The position numbers were made by a program, and so were the translations under genes. Of a stretch of 64,000 nt of DNA, positions 17,706-27,783 are shown one piece after another. The stretch covers positions 1-64,000 of the forward strand of contig JACKLU010000007.1 in the NCBI GenBank assembly GCA_024235735.1, given 5' to 3'. Source of the DNA: Burkholderiales bacterium. GTDB lineage: Bacteria; Pseudomonadota; Gammaproteobacteria; Burkholderiales; Nitrosomonadaceae. The notes beneath the pieces are model-generated. The model did not search any database and was not told the origin of the DNA. It saw nothing but the letters and a program-made list of their open reading frames with translations. Within the stretch, counting starts at the first letter, position 1; every line of letters starts with the position of its first letter.

Positions 17706-17969
17706 CTAGTGCATTCTTTGGAGAAGCGTAAAAGACCCAGCCAACCCGGATGAAACAGCAGATGTTGCTTCTGTTTCGCCAGAAAAGATTGTTTCGAGAT
17801 TATTTCTGGTCCAAAGAAATCTGGTAGGTGGCTGAATTTGAACGCCCGATGGAATATTGCTATCCCCCAATTCCGCCATCACAGTTAAGCCTGAGCAAGA
17901 AAAAATCAGGAACGCCAATATGCACTGAATAAATTGTTTGAATCTACGCCGATTAGACTTTAACGCCAT
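17706..17969 (-). CDS. Signal-peptide ORF, probable 5' part of the rhs gene
   Basis: 87 residues beginning MALKSNRRRFKQFIQCILAF, a clear secretion signal with a hydrophobic core and an AVMAE-like cleavage area. The start has a strong AGGAG at 6-7 nt spacing. The frame stops 32 bp before the rhs ATG. A third frame between them reads VGWVFYASPKNALDVIK and then ADSMYLK, and is open up to the rhs start, where an A run (complement of 17674-17677) precedes MAGPDITS. Two one-base losses would join all three into a single secreted Rhs protein. I infer this is the real rhs N-terminus. The alternative is a separate short secreted protein. Confidence 0.55.
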   Translation of the reverse strand: MALKSNRRRFKQFIQCILAFLIFSCSGLTVMAELGDSNIPSGVQIQPPTRFLWTRNNLETIFSGETEATSAVSSGLAGSFTLLQRMH

Positions 17970-18518
17970 GATGTTCTCCTTGTCGGCTGAATGTGACCGG
18001 TGAATAGAAAACGATTGTTTGAATGAATACGCAATGAGTTGCCCGGACTATTAGAAATGCGATTATTTGCGGGATAATGCGTGTGCCCCGTGATAACTGC
18101 ATGAAATATGGGCTATTTTGCTTGGTGCCTGTAAAATTTCCCAAATGGTATTCCGGCTCCACGCTTCTCAAATCGATGAATTAAGCCTTTTTCGCTTTCT
18201 TATTCTCGAAACGCGCTGTTCACTTGATTCGCAGTGTTGAAATTTTTCTACAAAAAAATTGTAGTATCTGTTTACTCGATTTGTTTCAGCTAGCGTAAGC
18301 GCTCAACCCAGTCATCGAGAAATTAAGTGTTGATTCTGACTATTTTATTTTCTTTCAATAAGATAGCTCATGGATGCATACAATCAGGCTTGCTTGTCAC
18401 CGATAAAACAGTTCGAAATCGTTATGGATGGAATATGTTATGGAACTGACACAAGTTTTAAGTTTCAGACTGGGTAAGTAAGATTAATAAACAAAATAGG
18501 AATTCAGTAATTATTTCA
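17970..18518. other. Intergenic region between divergent rhs and RpfE-like genes
   Basis: About 550 bp, AT-rich, with no supported gene. It must hold the promoters of both divergent genes. One compact inverted repeat is visible, CTACAA-AAAAA-TTGTAG at 18248-18264, which could be an operator or a weak terminator. No copy of the window's mobile repeats is seen here. Confidence 0.4.
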
Positions 18519-19567
18519 ATGAATCTACATCTTTTTATACCCGCATTGTTCTGGTCTGATACCACTTTCCCGGAAATTTATCAGGATTTGTCGACACCTG
18601 CGCTGGCGGCTTTACTGGCTAAAGGCAGGGCCGCAAAATCTTCCGTAAATGACATGAATGCCTGGCTCTGCAAAGCATTTAATATTGAGAAGCAGTGCGA
18701 CTGGCCCGTGGCGTCGATTATGCAGCGTATGGATTCCTCCGGACAATGTACGGATTCCAGTCAGGATTACTGGCTGCGCGCTGATCCGGTGCATTTGCGC
18801 ATTGAGCAGAATCACATTATGCTGGCCGATCGCTTTATGTTTCAGATTACGCCGGAAGAAGCGCTGAAATTTTCTGAAGCGATTAATCAGATTCTGGCTC
18901 AGGACAATATAACCGTGCTGCCGCTGAATCCTTACCGCTGGTACATACGATTATCCTGCCCTCCCGAACTGCATACACAAACCCTGAATGCGGCTACCTG
19001 CAACAATATCAATTATCTGATGCCAACCGGTAAAGATGCTGGCGTTTGGCATAAAATCATCAATGAGATTCAGATGTTGCTACATGATCATCCGCTTAAT
19101 CAGGAACGCGCTGCTCGAGATGAATTGGCCATTAACAGTTTATGGTTCTGGGGGGCGGATTTTTGCCGCAATCCGCATCTTCTCCGTATTCCACAGTGTG
19201 GAGCAACGATGATTTTGCGCGGGCATTGACGCTGTTGTGTGGCATAAATCACCGGAAATCACCCGATACCGCAGAATCATGGCTGCGGCAGGTAGACAGT
19301 AGCACTGAGAATCAGCTGATTGTTCTTGATGACTTGCTGAATAACGAGAAATATAACGATGCCTATCAGTGGCGCGAAAATTTAAAAAAACTCGAGAAGG
19401 ATTGGTTTTTACCGCTTTATACAGCCTTAAAAAACAATCGAATTCATTCGGTCAGGATTTCAAGCGTCAACGAAAAGTTCAGTCACGATTTTTTCGTTAA
19501 ACCCTCAAGTCTATGGAAATTCTGGTCGACTATAAAACCTTTGTCTTTTTATGCCGATAAACCATAA
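18519..19567 (+). pseudogene. RpfE-like conserved protein, frameshifted at a G run
   Basis: The first frame (18519-19229) reads MNLHLFIPALFWSDTTFPEI, with LRADPVHLRIEQ at about residues 90-100 and NEIQMLLHDHPLNQER near 190, the hallmarks of a conserved proteobacterial family sometimes labelled RpfE or phosphoglycerate mutase-like. After SLWFWG the sense moves to the other frame (GGFLPQSASSPYSTVWSNDDFA...) and ends at 19567. One G added to the six-G run at 19150-19155 would restore WFWGGGFLPQ. Function in this family is not established. The cause could be a true slip in a homopolymer, possibly switchable, or a sequencing error. Restored length is about 349 residues. Confidence 0.65.
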
Positions 19568-19619
19568 AACAAATTATCCGGTTTTCCTCGACAACAAAGA
19601 TGCTGATCATTAAAAATCC

Positions 19620-21149
19620 ATGATTAATTCAATAAAGTTTTATATTTCAGCCGGCGTTGCATTAGTGTTAGCAACGTTTTTATTGTTAATTGATCTCTTT
19701 TTTGAAGATACCGCGGGCCACTGGATCGTCATGCTGTGGATTGGCCTGTTTTCTGTCATTTTGATTCTGTTGGGTCAGCTGGTTCATGCAAATAAGCTAA
19801 TCAGAAATTATTCTGAACAGTTGACAGCCAGCAAGGAAAGACTGACTAATGAAATCAAACATCGCTTATGGGCGGAAAAAACTACGGCTGAAAGCAAGGT
19901 GAAGTCCCAGTATGTAGATGAGAATATACCTGTCATGCTGGCTTATTTTAATACAGAGCAACGCTGCCGCTATCACAATAGCCTTTTTCGTAAATGGTTT
20001 GGACTGACACCGGACAAAATAGATGGTTTGCTGCTGTCGGAGTTTGCAGGTAAGGAATTCACTGCCAGTATTTCTGAGCACATTGACGCTATTTTGTCCG
20101 GTAAAACGGTTCACGAGGAGCGCATTCTAAAATCAACAAAAGGTTTTCCCTATATTTTTATCGAACAATATATACCGCACCTGGATAATAAAGGAAGGAT
20201 CGCAGGTTTTTATACACTGCACACGCCACGAGCACAGGAAAAGCATCTTGTCGTGTCGAGAAAGAGTCAACAAACCCTGACAGAGCCTCACAATCTCATG
20301 TCGGTTAGTCAGAATATCCCGCCGAATGAAAGCGATTCGAGAGATTCCATAACAGCTTCGCGGATTGCTCAGGCTATCGATAGCGGGAAGTTCAATGTCT
20401 ACTGTCAAAAAATTGTTCCCGTCGATAAGAACGCTTTGTTGCCAATTCAGTATGAAATTTTGATTCGCATGCTGGAAGAGGAAAATAATCTTATGCCGCC
20501 AGGCTCATTCCTTCCTCTGGTCGACCAGTTTGGATTGATGCCGCAGCTGGATAGTTGGGTGACAGGGTATGTCATCGACTGGATTGCGAAGTGCTGCCAG
20601 GAAGAAAGATCCTTTTTTTGCCTGAATATCGCCAAGGATACGCTGCGCGACAAAAAATTCATTACCTTCCTTGAAGAAAAATTAAAGAAAACACAGTTGA
20701 CTGCTTCGAAATTATGCTTCGAAATTGAGGAAAACGATGCACATTCCTATTCAGAAGATGCGATTTCTTTCATCGATGCGATTCGGAAAATCGGCTGTCT
20801 GGTCACTTTGTGCGGTTTCGGCCAGAGTGCAGTCTCTATGGACTTACTCAAACAAATGAAATTTGATCACCTGAAAATCGATGGCAGTATTATCTGCAAT
20901 ATGTTGCACGATGATGAGGATATGACACGGCTCAAAGGAATTAATCAGATTGCGCGCAGGTTGTCCATCAAGACAATAGCGGAACTTGTCGAAACCAGGG
21001 AGACACTGGCAAAATTGAATGAGATTGGAATCCATTATGCGCAGGGATTTGGTATTGCCAGACCTTGTCCGCTGCATGAAATTGAAGATGTGGCGATGCG
21101 TTCAGGAGCCGGATCAGCAGTTGACGCCGAGAAAATAAGCGTTGGGTGA
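19620..21149 (+). CDS. Membrane protein with PAS-like and degenerate EAL domains
   Basis: 509 residues. Two membrane segments (about 7-25 and 36-55) are followed by a short coiled coil, a PAS-like region (about 95-195; NIPVMLAYFNTEQRCRYHN) and a C-terminal EAL domain (about 250-495). EAL domains hydrolyse cyclic di-GMP. Here the signature is EIL (YEILIRM), and the metal-binding DDFG motif reads LCGFGQS, so both aspartates are lost. The domain is therefore probably a c-di-GMP binder or regulatory module rather than an active phosphodiesterase. It lies 52 bp downstream of the RpfE-like gene and may be cotranscribed. No clear ribosome-binding site is seen. Confidence 0.8.
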   Translation: MINSIKFYISAGVALVLATFLLLIDLFFEDTAGHWIVMLWIGLFSVILILLGQLVHANKLIRNYSEQLTASKERLTNEIKHRLWAEKTTAESKVKSQYVDENIPVMLAYFNTEQRCRYHNSLFRKWFGLTPDKIDGLLLSEFAGKEFTASISEHIDAILSGKTVHEERILKSTKGFPYIFIEQYIPHLDNKGRIAGFYTLHTPRAQEKHLVVSRKSQQTLTEPHNLMSVSQNIPPNESDSRDSITASRIAQAIDSGKFNVYCQKIVPVDKNALLPIQYEILIRMLEEENNLMPPGSFLPLVDQFGLMPQLDSWVTGYVIDWIAKCCQEERSFFCLNIAKDTLRDKKFITFLEEKLKKTQLTASKLCFEIEENDAHSYSEDAISFIDAIRKIGCLVTLCGFGQSAVSMDLLKQMKFDHLKIDGSIICNMLHDDEDMTRLKGINQIARRLSIKTIAELVETRETLAKLNEIGIHYAQGFGIARPCPLHEIEDVAMRSGAGSAVDAEKISVG

Positions 21150-21242
21150 GTACATGAATGCATCAGTAAAAAATAGTTGACCACAACCTGTTGTATTGCG
21201 CGACCAACCCATTACCCTGTAGTGATTCACCGGCTACCCGGT

Positions 21243-21812
21243 TTACTGCGCTGGAAAAATTCGCGGTAACGTGGAAGGCCGGGTTGCCGGTTGTGTAACA
21301 GCGCATTTCTCGCCCACCCACCGTCCACGCGTTTCGGCGGTGGCGTAAACGGGATTTCCCATGACTACGCTGTCGAACTCGGTATGTCCGGAAAAATCTT
21401 CAGGACTGGTAAAAACGCCCTCTGCCGTTCCGTTGCCTTGAAACTGAGCGTTGTCGCAAAATAATTCGATTTGAAAACGATTCCCGCTGCGCCTGGCATT
21501 TTTAATCGAACAACCCGACTGGCCGTCGTAGAAATAAGTTGGAATTTCCTGCGCCGCCATTGCCGGTGTGATGCAGACATGGGATATGGCCGATTTATTC
21601 TGGATGTTCGGCATTACCAGTCCGTATTGTCTGGCCAGATCAGTGATCTGTTGCATCGTGTCCGGCGGAATATGCGGCACCAGATTCAACAGATCGGAAG
21701 TGGTCGTCACTTCCCATAATCCCGGGCGGATGTCATTTTGACTGGCTGAAGCTGGAACAGCCACGATCCATAAGAAGAAAGCTGCACAAAGAATTCTGTT
21801 CATAATGGCCAT
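21243..21812 (-). CDS. Secreted DUF3617 family protein
   Basis: 189 residues. It has a signal peptide (MNRILCAAFFLWIVAVPASA, cleavage after ASA), then the family opening DIRPGLWEVTT, a CITPAMA segment and a paired-cysteine region (GCSIKNARRSGNRFQIELFC). DUF3617 proteins are periplasmic and uncharacterised. The ATG at 21803 gives a better signal peptide than 21812, and neither has a strong ribosome-binding site. It is convergent with the EAL gene, with about 90 bp between. Confidence 0.8.
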   Translation of the reverse strand: MAIMNRILCAAFFLWIVAVPASASQNDIRPGLWEVTTTSDLLNLVPHIPPDTMQQITDLARQYGLVMPNIQNKSAISHVCITPAMAAQEIPTYFYDGQSGCSIKNARRSGNRFQIELFCDNAQFQGNGTAEGVFTSPEDFSGHTEFDSVVMGNPVYATAETRGRWVGEKCAVTQPATRPSTLPRIFPAQ

Positions 21813-21889
21813 GATTCAAATAACCGATTGCTAATAATATGCATGTAGTGAGCGTGGTGTGTGAGGTTACCGATTCGGAATTTGTCCTG

Positions 21890-23663
21890 TCAGGAGTATA
21901 GATCAGGCAAGACATGTTTGCTGGCGATGGCTTTTGATTGCTGATCGTGCTCCGGCAATTGAGCGATCAATTTGCCAAGTTCGTTGCCACTCCAGTTTTC
22001 CTCGGTGTGCTGATACAAAACACGATCCAGCTGTCTCAATGCTTCGCGCGCAGCCAAATCGCTGAGCCGCAGCGCGAGTTCATCGAGACCTTTGGGTGGC
22101 GCATCGGGCCAGTGAACGGCTGCCCATTTGAGCAGGCAGTAACGCGCATCCCGCGGATTATTATTCCGGCAGGCGGTAAGAAAACGTTTCCGCGCTTCCC
22201 GGGCGTTCAGCGGTTCGACAGGGGATGTTTTCGCTTCCGCAGCGGATTGCCGGGCGTCATGGCGCTTGCGCCATAGTATGCCCAATGTCATCAGCCATAA
22301 TGCGGCAAACAGCCAGGTGGCCCAGAACCAGCCGGTATGTCCGATTGCCTGTCCAGCGGCATTGGTTGTCGAACGCTCAGCCTGGAAAAGCGGTGCCGAG
22401 GACAAGTTTTGCCGGGTCTGTGGCATGCCCCCTGTTTCGTTCGGATCGACGAAATTCTGTACAGGCATGGTCGTGTTGTTTTGCTGATCCGCCCCGGGCA
22501 GGACTTCGATGGTGCGTTCCGGCAAGGTTGCTGTCCGGGCGCTGTCTGTCGTGGTATCCCACCAGTGTATGGCAAATGCCGGCAGAATATGTTTGCCGGG
22601 CTGTGTCGGCATATAGGCGAGGCGCAGTGTTTTTTCACCCTGAACATTGTCGGGCAGGTGTTGCGTGCTCGACTGCGCGCGGTCAGGGTAGACTTTAAAA
22701 CCTTCCTGGTCGGAAAACTTCGGTTCAGGCAACTGTTCGCCAGCTACGCCCAGTGCTTCGATGGTAATCGAACGGGTAACCGGGTCGCCGAAGTTGACGC
22801 TGTTGTTTTCCGGTTGCCATGTTTCGCGCAGCGTAACCGACTCCGCTGGCAACCAATATGAGGATTTGCTTTGATCGGGACGCTGCCGCACCTCGAGTGT
22901 GATTGCTTCTCCGCGCAGCCGGACAGGCCGGGTATTGGTAAACAGACGATCGAAGAATGGGCTGCTGCGGTTGCTGCTCTGCGGAATCTGCGCATTCAGT
23001 ACCGGCGCGGGAATCACCATGGAGCCGCTGGCCTGCGGAAAAATGGCGAACTGGCGTTCAATGACGGTGTAAGATCTGTCGTTGCGCTGGGCGACATACT
23101 CGCGGTCTTCTCCAAGCTTCTGTACCAGTGCGTTTTCGTGTTCCGGCTCACTCAGACTCCCCTGCGCGAGACTGACAGCCAGAAAAACCCGTTGCGTGTA
23201 GCGCACCATGCCTTGTACGTAAGGGTCGGTTTTATCGACTTCGGTTTCAATGAAAATCGGTGCGGCTGCATCCGTATCCGTTCCGGCTGACGCTTCGATG
23301 ACCTGTAGTTTCAGTTCGGGCGTGTATTCGCCATCGATTTTGAGTGATGGAATGGTTGAGTTCTCCGCTGCGCAGCGGAATCAGTGAGATTGTCCAGGTA
23401 GTGCGCGAATCCATTTTGCCGTTGACGATATTGACGCGACTGCCGCTCATGGCGCCGGTCACTTCGAAATCCTGATGCAGCGCGCGGGTATCCGGCATGG
23501 CGGCAATCTGTCCGGCGGCTTCGATGGTCAAGCGCACGGTTTCGCCTTCGGTTATCCGCTGACGATCAAGGTGCGCGGTCAACGCTGCCCATGCCTGTGT
23601 GTTGATCAGGCACAGACTGCACAGCAGTCCTGTTCTGACGAGAAAATAACGGATTCTGTTCAT
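21890..23663 (-). pseudogene. batD: BatD-like membrane protein, frameshifted
   Basis: Last gene of the moxR/bat operon. The start overlaps the batB/C stop (ATGA at 23660-23663). The first frame has a signal peptide (MNRIRYFLVRTGLLCSLCLI) and the opening Ig-like domain (LTAHLDRQRITEGETVRL). After LIPLRSGEL the sense moves to another frame, where it continues as a BatD oxygen-tolerance domain with GMVRYTQRVFLAV and, near the end, a single membrane segment (WFWATWLFAALWLMTLGIL) and a cytoplasmic tail. The shift is at 23351-23360; removing one base from that run restores SGELTIPSLK. Restored length is about 590 residues. BatD proteins are implicated in stress tolerance with MoxR partners. Decay or sequencing error cannot be told apart. 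Confidence 0.8.
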
Positions 23664-25415
23664 TGTTGTCTGCGTTGCATGTGTTCCAGCATGAATTTAC
23701 GGCGCAGCAGACCGGCAGGATCTTCGGGGATCTGCCGCAACCACTGCTCCAGTGCGATGTCTTCCTCGCTGCGTTGCTGTTCGCTTTCATCGTCGATCAT
23801 CGTGTTTTCCGGCGTCAGTGTATTTTCCTGTTGCCGATCATTCATGTCGGGCTGGTCGGCATCGGCATCGTTATCGTGCGTATCGGTTGACTGGTCATGC
23901 GTTTGCCGATGCGCGTCATGATCGTCGCCGTTATCGGCGTCATCATTGTTTTCAGGCTCGGTCATGTCCTGCTGTTGCTCCGGTCGGTTCTCAGCGTTAT
24001 TGCCATCGTTATGCTCCTGATCGGCGGCGCTGTTATCGGTATTTTGCGACGATTGCGATGAATCGGTGTTCTGTTGCTGTTGATCCTGTAACATTTTTTC
24101 CAGCAATTCAAGATTGGCTTTGGCGTCTTCATGGCGCGGGTTTTGTTGCAGCACGTCGCGGTAGGCGGCGATGGCCTGTTGCAACTCACCGGCGCGGGCA
24201 AGTGCGTTGCCGCGATTATAGCGGGCTTCGAGTGTGCCGGATTCGGCAAATGCCTGCGCTGCGGCGTCATAATCTCCGGCTTCATACAGCGCCATGCCGC
24301 GCCAGCCGGGGTCGCGAAACTGCTGCGCGGCAGTCTGCGCATCGCCCTGCTGTAAATGGCTGTGCGCCTGCTGGTCGGCGCGCAACCATAAATCATTCCA
24401 GCCGAAAGCATGCGCCGGTGGCGGTGTGATCAAGACCACGGCAAATCCAAGCAGCCAGCCGCGCCGGAATGCCGCGGCGGCGAGCAGTAATACCACCGGC
24501 ATCAGCCAGACACCATACTCCACCCAGCGCGTAACGCCGCCCGCGCTGCTCTCGATCGGATCGAAATTGTCCGCTGCGCTGATTTCCGGCAGCAAGCGCT
24601 CCAAGTCCGCATTGTCAGCCGTCAATCGGCTGAATGCGCCGCCACCGGCGCGGGCGATTTCTTCCAGCGGGGCGGCATGGAAGCGTGTCACTTCGGCAAC
24701 ACCGTTATTCATGATCGCACCGCCGAAATCCGTGCCGACACCGAGGATGGCAAGGGTATGTCCCTGTTCGTGCAACCGGCGCGCCTGTGCAAGCGCAGCG
24801 GCAGGGTCATCAATGCCATCGGTGATGAGCAACAGTTCTCCCTGTCCGACACCCTTCAGGTTGAGCAGTTCGCCTGCCATCTGCAATGCCGGCGCGGCGG
24901 AACTGCCGTGCGCGGGAATAATATCCTGTACTCAGCGCCGTGATCAGATTGCGAATGGTTGCCGTGTCTTCGGTAAGCGGCGTGACAACATGCGGTTCGC
25001 CCGCAAAAACAACCAGACCGTTACGGCCTTCGCGGGATCGTTCAAGGATGTCGCTGATTTTAAAGCGCGCCCGTTCGAGGCGCGAGGGCGTCAGGTCCCG
25101 CGCATCCATTGATGCCGACAAATCGAGAATCAGAATACGCGACAATTGCGCGCGCCAGACCGGTTCAGGCTGGCGTTCCCACACCGGGCCGGCGAGTATA
25201 AAGACGGCCAGGAACCAGCCTGAAGCAAGCAGCACGAGTGGCAGGCGTGCGGATTTCCCGGGCGATTCCAGCCATAAGCGGGACAATAACTGCGGATCAA
25301 AAACGGCATGCCAGGCACTGCCCGAAGATTGTCTGCGCCACTGCGAAATCAGCAGCCAGAGCGCCGGAATAAGCGCCAGAAACCAAAGTGGTCGTAAAAA
25401 ATGAAATTCTTCCAT
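23660..25415 (-). pseudogene. BatB/BatC-like von Willebrand A plus TPR protein, frameshifted
   Basis: The first frame (from 25415) has a membrane segment, then a VWA domain with the metal-binding motif DLSASMDARD. Near 24921-24930 one extra base breaks the frame after LITALST. The other frame continues with MAGELLNLKG, the third metal-site stretch LLITDGIDD, a second membrane segment, and a TPR region (WRGMALYEAGDYDAAAQAFAESG, ARYNRGNALARAG). It ends with a Gln/Asn/Asp-rich low-complexity tail. This is the fused BatB/BatC layout common in proteobacteria. Removing one base gives ALSTDIIPAHGSSAAP and a single ~584-residue protein. It lies between batA and batD in an overlapping operon. Confidence 0.8.
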
Positions 25416-25430
25416 AAAAGATATTGCTTT

Positions 25431-26405
25431 TTACCAGCGCCAGACAAGCAGAAAACTCATGAGCAACCCGAGACCCAACGGCCAGGTAAACAGTTCATCC
25501 GTTGGACGAACGATGCGGTTGCCTTTCAACGTGGGCTCGAGCTGATCCAGCCGTTGATAAATCGTTTCTAATGTATCTTTGTCCGTGGCGCGAAAATATT
25601 GTCCGCCAGTAAGATCGGCGATCACTTGCAAAGTTTCTTCATCGAGATCGGCAGCCGGATTGATCATGCGCATGCCAAAAAAACCTTGAACCTGACGCGG
25701 TTCTCCGCCCACGCCGATGGTGTAAATCCGCAGTTTTTGTTGCGCGGCGAGTTCGGCGGCTTTGCGCGGCTGCACATGACCGGCATTGTTGGCGCCATCG
25801 GTAAGCAGCACCAGCACAGCCTCTTCACCGGCATGTTGCAGATGTTTCAAATGCTTGATCGCCATGCCGATGGCGTCGCCGATTGCGGTTTCCCGCCCTG
25901 CAATGCCGATTACCGTGTCCTGCAACAGGGTTGCCACGGTGGTGTGATCAAATGTCAGCGGCGTCTGGAGATAAGCCTCGCTGCCAAATAAAATCAGGCC
26001 GATGCGGTCGCCTTCGCGGCGGCGGATAAAGTCACCGGCTACCTGCTTGACGACTTCCAGCCGGTTGATATGTCCGTCACCAAGATCGGCGATTTCCATG
26101 CTGCCGGACACATCGACGGCGAGTATCAGATTGCGCCCGGTTTCAGGCAACTCGGTTTCCTTGCCCAGCCACTGCGGCCGCGCCGCCGCGCTCACCAGCA
26201 GCAGCCAGCACAGCATTAAGCTCCATGCGCGTATCGAGCGTAACCGCAGGGGCGTGACCTGCGTAATCGATTTTTCCGCATTGGAATGGATGAAAGGCGC
26301 AAACAGTACACCCGGTTTGATGTCTGTTGCAGGCGGCAGGAGGCGCCGGACAAGCCAGGGCAAAAGAAGCAGCAAAAACATCCAGGGCCAGGCGAATTCA
26401 AACAT
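25431..26405 (-). CDS. batA: BatA-like von Willebrand factor A protein
   Basis: About 324 residues. Membrane segments sit near the N-terminus (WPWMFLLLLLPWLV) and about 55-75, with another at the extreme C-terminus (LGLGLLMSFLLVWRW). Between them lies a VWA domain with an intact MIDAS: DVSGSMEIADL and LLTDGANNAGH. VWA proteins with MoxR ATPases act in envelope or metal-cofactor assembly and stress tolerance. I start at MFEFAWPW (26405), just past the end of the DUF4381 gene; a longer start would overlap it by 31 bp and add a non-hydrophobic leader. Confidence 0.85.
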   Translation of the reverse strand: MFEFAWPWMFLLLLLPWLVRRLLPPATDIKPGVLFAPFIHSNAEKSITQVTPLRLRSIRAWSLMLCWLLLVSAAARPQWLGKETELPETGRNLILAVDVSGSMEIADLGDGHINRLEVVKQVAGDFIRRREGDRIGLILFGSEAYLQTPLTFDHTTVATLLQDTVIGIAGRETAIGDAIGMAIKHLKHLQHAGEEAVLVLLTDGANNAGHVQPRKAAELAAQQKLRIYTIGVGGEPRQVQGFFGMRMINPAADLDEETLQVIADLTGGQYFRATDKDTLETIYQRLDQLEPTLKGNRIVRPTDELFTWPLGLGLLMSFLLVWRW

Positions 26406-26413
26406 GCGTCTTT

Positions 26414-26872
26414 TTATTTTACAGGCGCATTGACGCTGATCCATCGACGCGCCAATGCGATTAATTGATCCAGATCGGCAGGCTGTTTCTGGTAAGGCGC
26501 AAACTCAAGCGCCCGGCCCGGCCCATGCAGGAATTGCCCGTTGCCGCCATGGGTATCGAGAAAATCAAGCCAGTCCTGGCCGGACAGTGCAGCGACTGTT
26601 TCCGCGGGCCAGCAGGCCAGTGCATAGCGCTTTAGCAGCTGATTCAGCACGGCAACGGGTTGGTCTGTCGTGTTCCGGTTTGTATTCAGCAACTTGAGTT
26701 CTCTCAAAGCCGCGTGTTTAGGCGCCATGCGTTTGTAATAGCGGTAAATCAGATAAATCGTCGTGGCGGCAATGATCAGCGCAAGCCACCAGCCCGGTGC
26801 GGGCGGCCACCAGCCGACCGGAGGCGGGACATGAAGCGGACGCAGCGCAGCGAGTGGATCGGCATCCATCAT
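26414..26872 (-). CDS. DUF4381 small membrane protein
   Basis: 152 residues with PLHVPPPVGWWPPAPGWW before a single membrane segment (about 30-48, LALIIAATTIYLIYRYY), then a helical cytoplasmic domain. This is the DUF4381 pattern, found almost only between DUF58 and BatA genes. It is probably a structural partner of the VWA proteins. The start overlaps the DUF58 stop by 4 bp (ATGA). Confidence 0.85.
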   Translation of the reverse strand: MMDADPLAALRPLHVPPPVGWWPPAPGWWLALIIAATTIYLIYRYYKRMAPKHAALRELKLLNTNRNTTDQPVAVLNQLLKRYALACWPAETVAALSGQDWLDFLDTHGGNGQFLHGPGRALEFAPYQKQPADLDQLIALARRWISVNAPVK

Positions 26873-27783
26873 AGGCTTTTCCCCTGTCGTGACAATCCCG
26901 TGCGTAATGCTTGCAACAAGGGATCACTGGTGGCGATGTCCATAAAATGAATGGCATGACGCAGGCACAGATTGCGGATTTTCGTGCGATGACGCTGAAA
27001 TTGAGCCTGCCATTGCGCCACCGCTGCGGCGTGACGGGTGTCGATGGTTATGCGCCGCTGATGGATGCCCAGGCAATAAGCCGCGGGTGGCGGTGGCGTC
27101 ATTTCCAGCGGATCATAAAGAAAAGCCGCGATAACATCGTTATGTTGCGCCAGTGCGCTTAAATGCCGCTCTGCCGCATCGCCGGCTTCCCTGAAATCGC
27201 TGAATATGACAATCAGGCTGCCCGGCAGGGCAATACGCGCCATGCGCGCCAGTCCCCGATCCATGCGACCCGGCATCATGTCAGCCGGGCGCTCAGGTTG
27301 CAGCTGCACCATGCTGCGCAGCAAATGCAGTAGCCCCGATTCGCGCGCTGCCGGCTGGATTTCACGGTGTGCTTCGGCAGCCTGAACGATACCGCCGACA
27401 CGATCGCCAGCGCGTACCGCAGCCCAGCCAGTCAGTGCGCTCAAGCGGCCTGCGAGCACGGATTTATATTGCACGCGACTGCCGAAATACATACCCGGAT
27501 GCAAATCAACCAGTAACATCACCGGTCGTTCACGTTCTTCGCGGAACAGCTTGGTATGTGGATGCCCCCGCCGCGCGGTGACGCGCCAGTCAATCGTGCG
27601 TGCGTCATCGCCAGCCTGATACGCGCGTACTTCATCAAACTCCATGCCGCGGCCATGGTAAACCGAAAGATAACCACCGGCTTGCGCGGATAACACCCGC
27701 CTGCGCGCGCCGAGTTCCAGTCCGCGTGCCGCGGCGCGCAAGCGGATAAGCTGATTGAGTTCAAGCGTAATGCCTTCGCTCAT
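26869..27783 (-). CDS. DUF58 domain protein
   Basis: 304 residues. The family motif GMEFDEVRAYQAGDDARTIDW lies near 47-67 and is followed by WRVTARRGHPHTKLFREER. The second half has a VWA-like fold (SLIVIFSDFREAGD). DUF58 proteins are constant companions of MoxR ATPases, and their biochemical role is not settled. It overlaps moxR upstream and DUF4381 downstream by 4 bp each (ATGA). Confidence 0.88.
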   Translation of the reverse strand: MSEGITLELNQLIRLRAAARGLELGARRRVLSAQAGGYLSVYHGRGMEFDEVRAYQAGDDARTIDWRVTARRGHPHTKLFREERERPVMLLVDLHPGMYFGSRVQYKSVLAGRLSALTGWAAVRAGDRVGGIVQAAEAHREIQPAARESGLLHLLRSMVQLQPERPADMMPGRMDRGLARMARIALPGSLIVIFSDFREAGDAAERHLSALAQHNDVIAAFLYDPLEMTPPPPAAYCLGIHQRRITIDTRHAAAVAQWQAQFQRHRTKIRNLCLRHAIHFMDIATSDPLLQALRTGLSRQGKSL

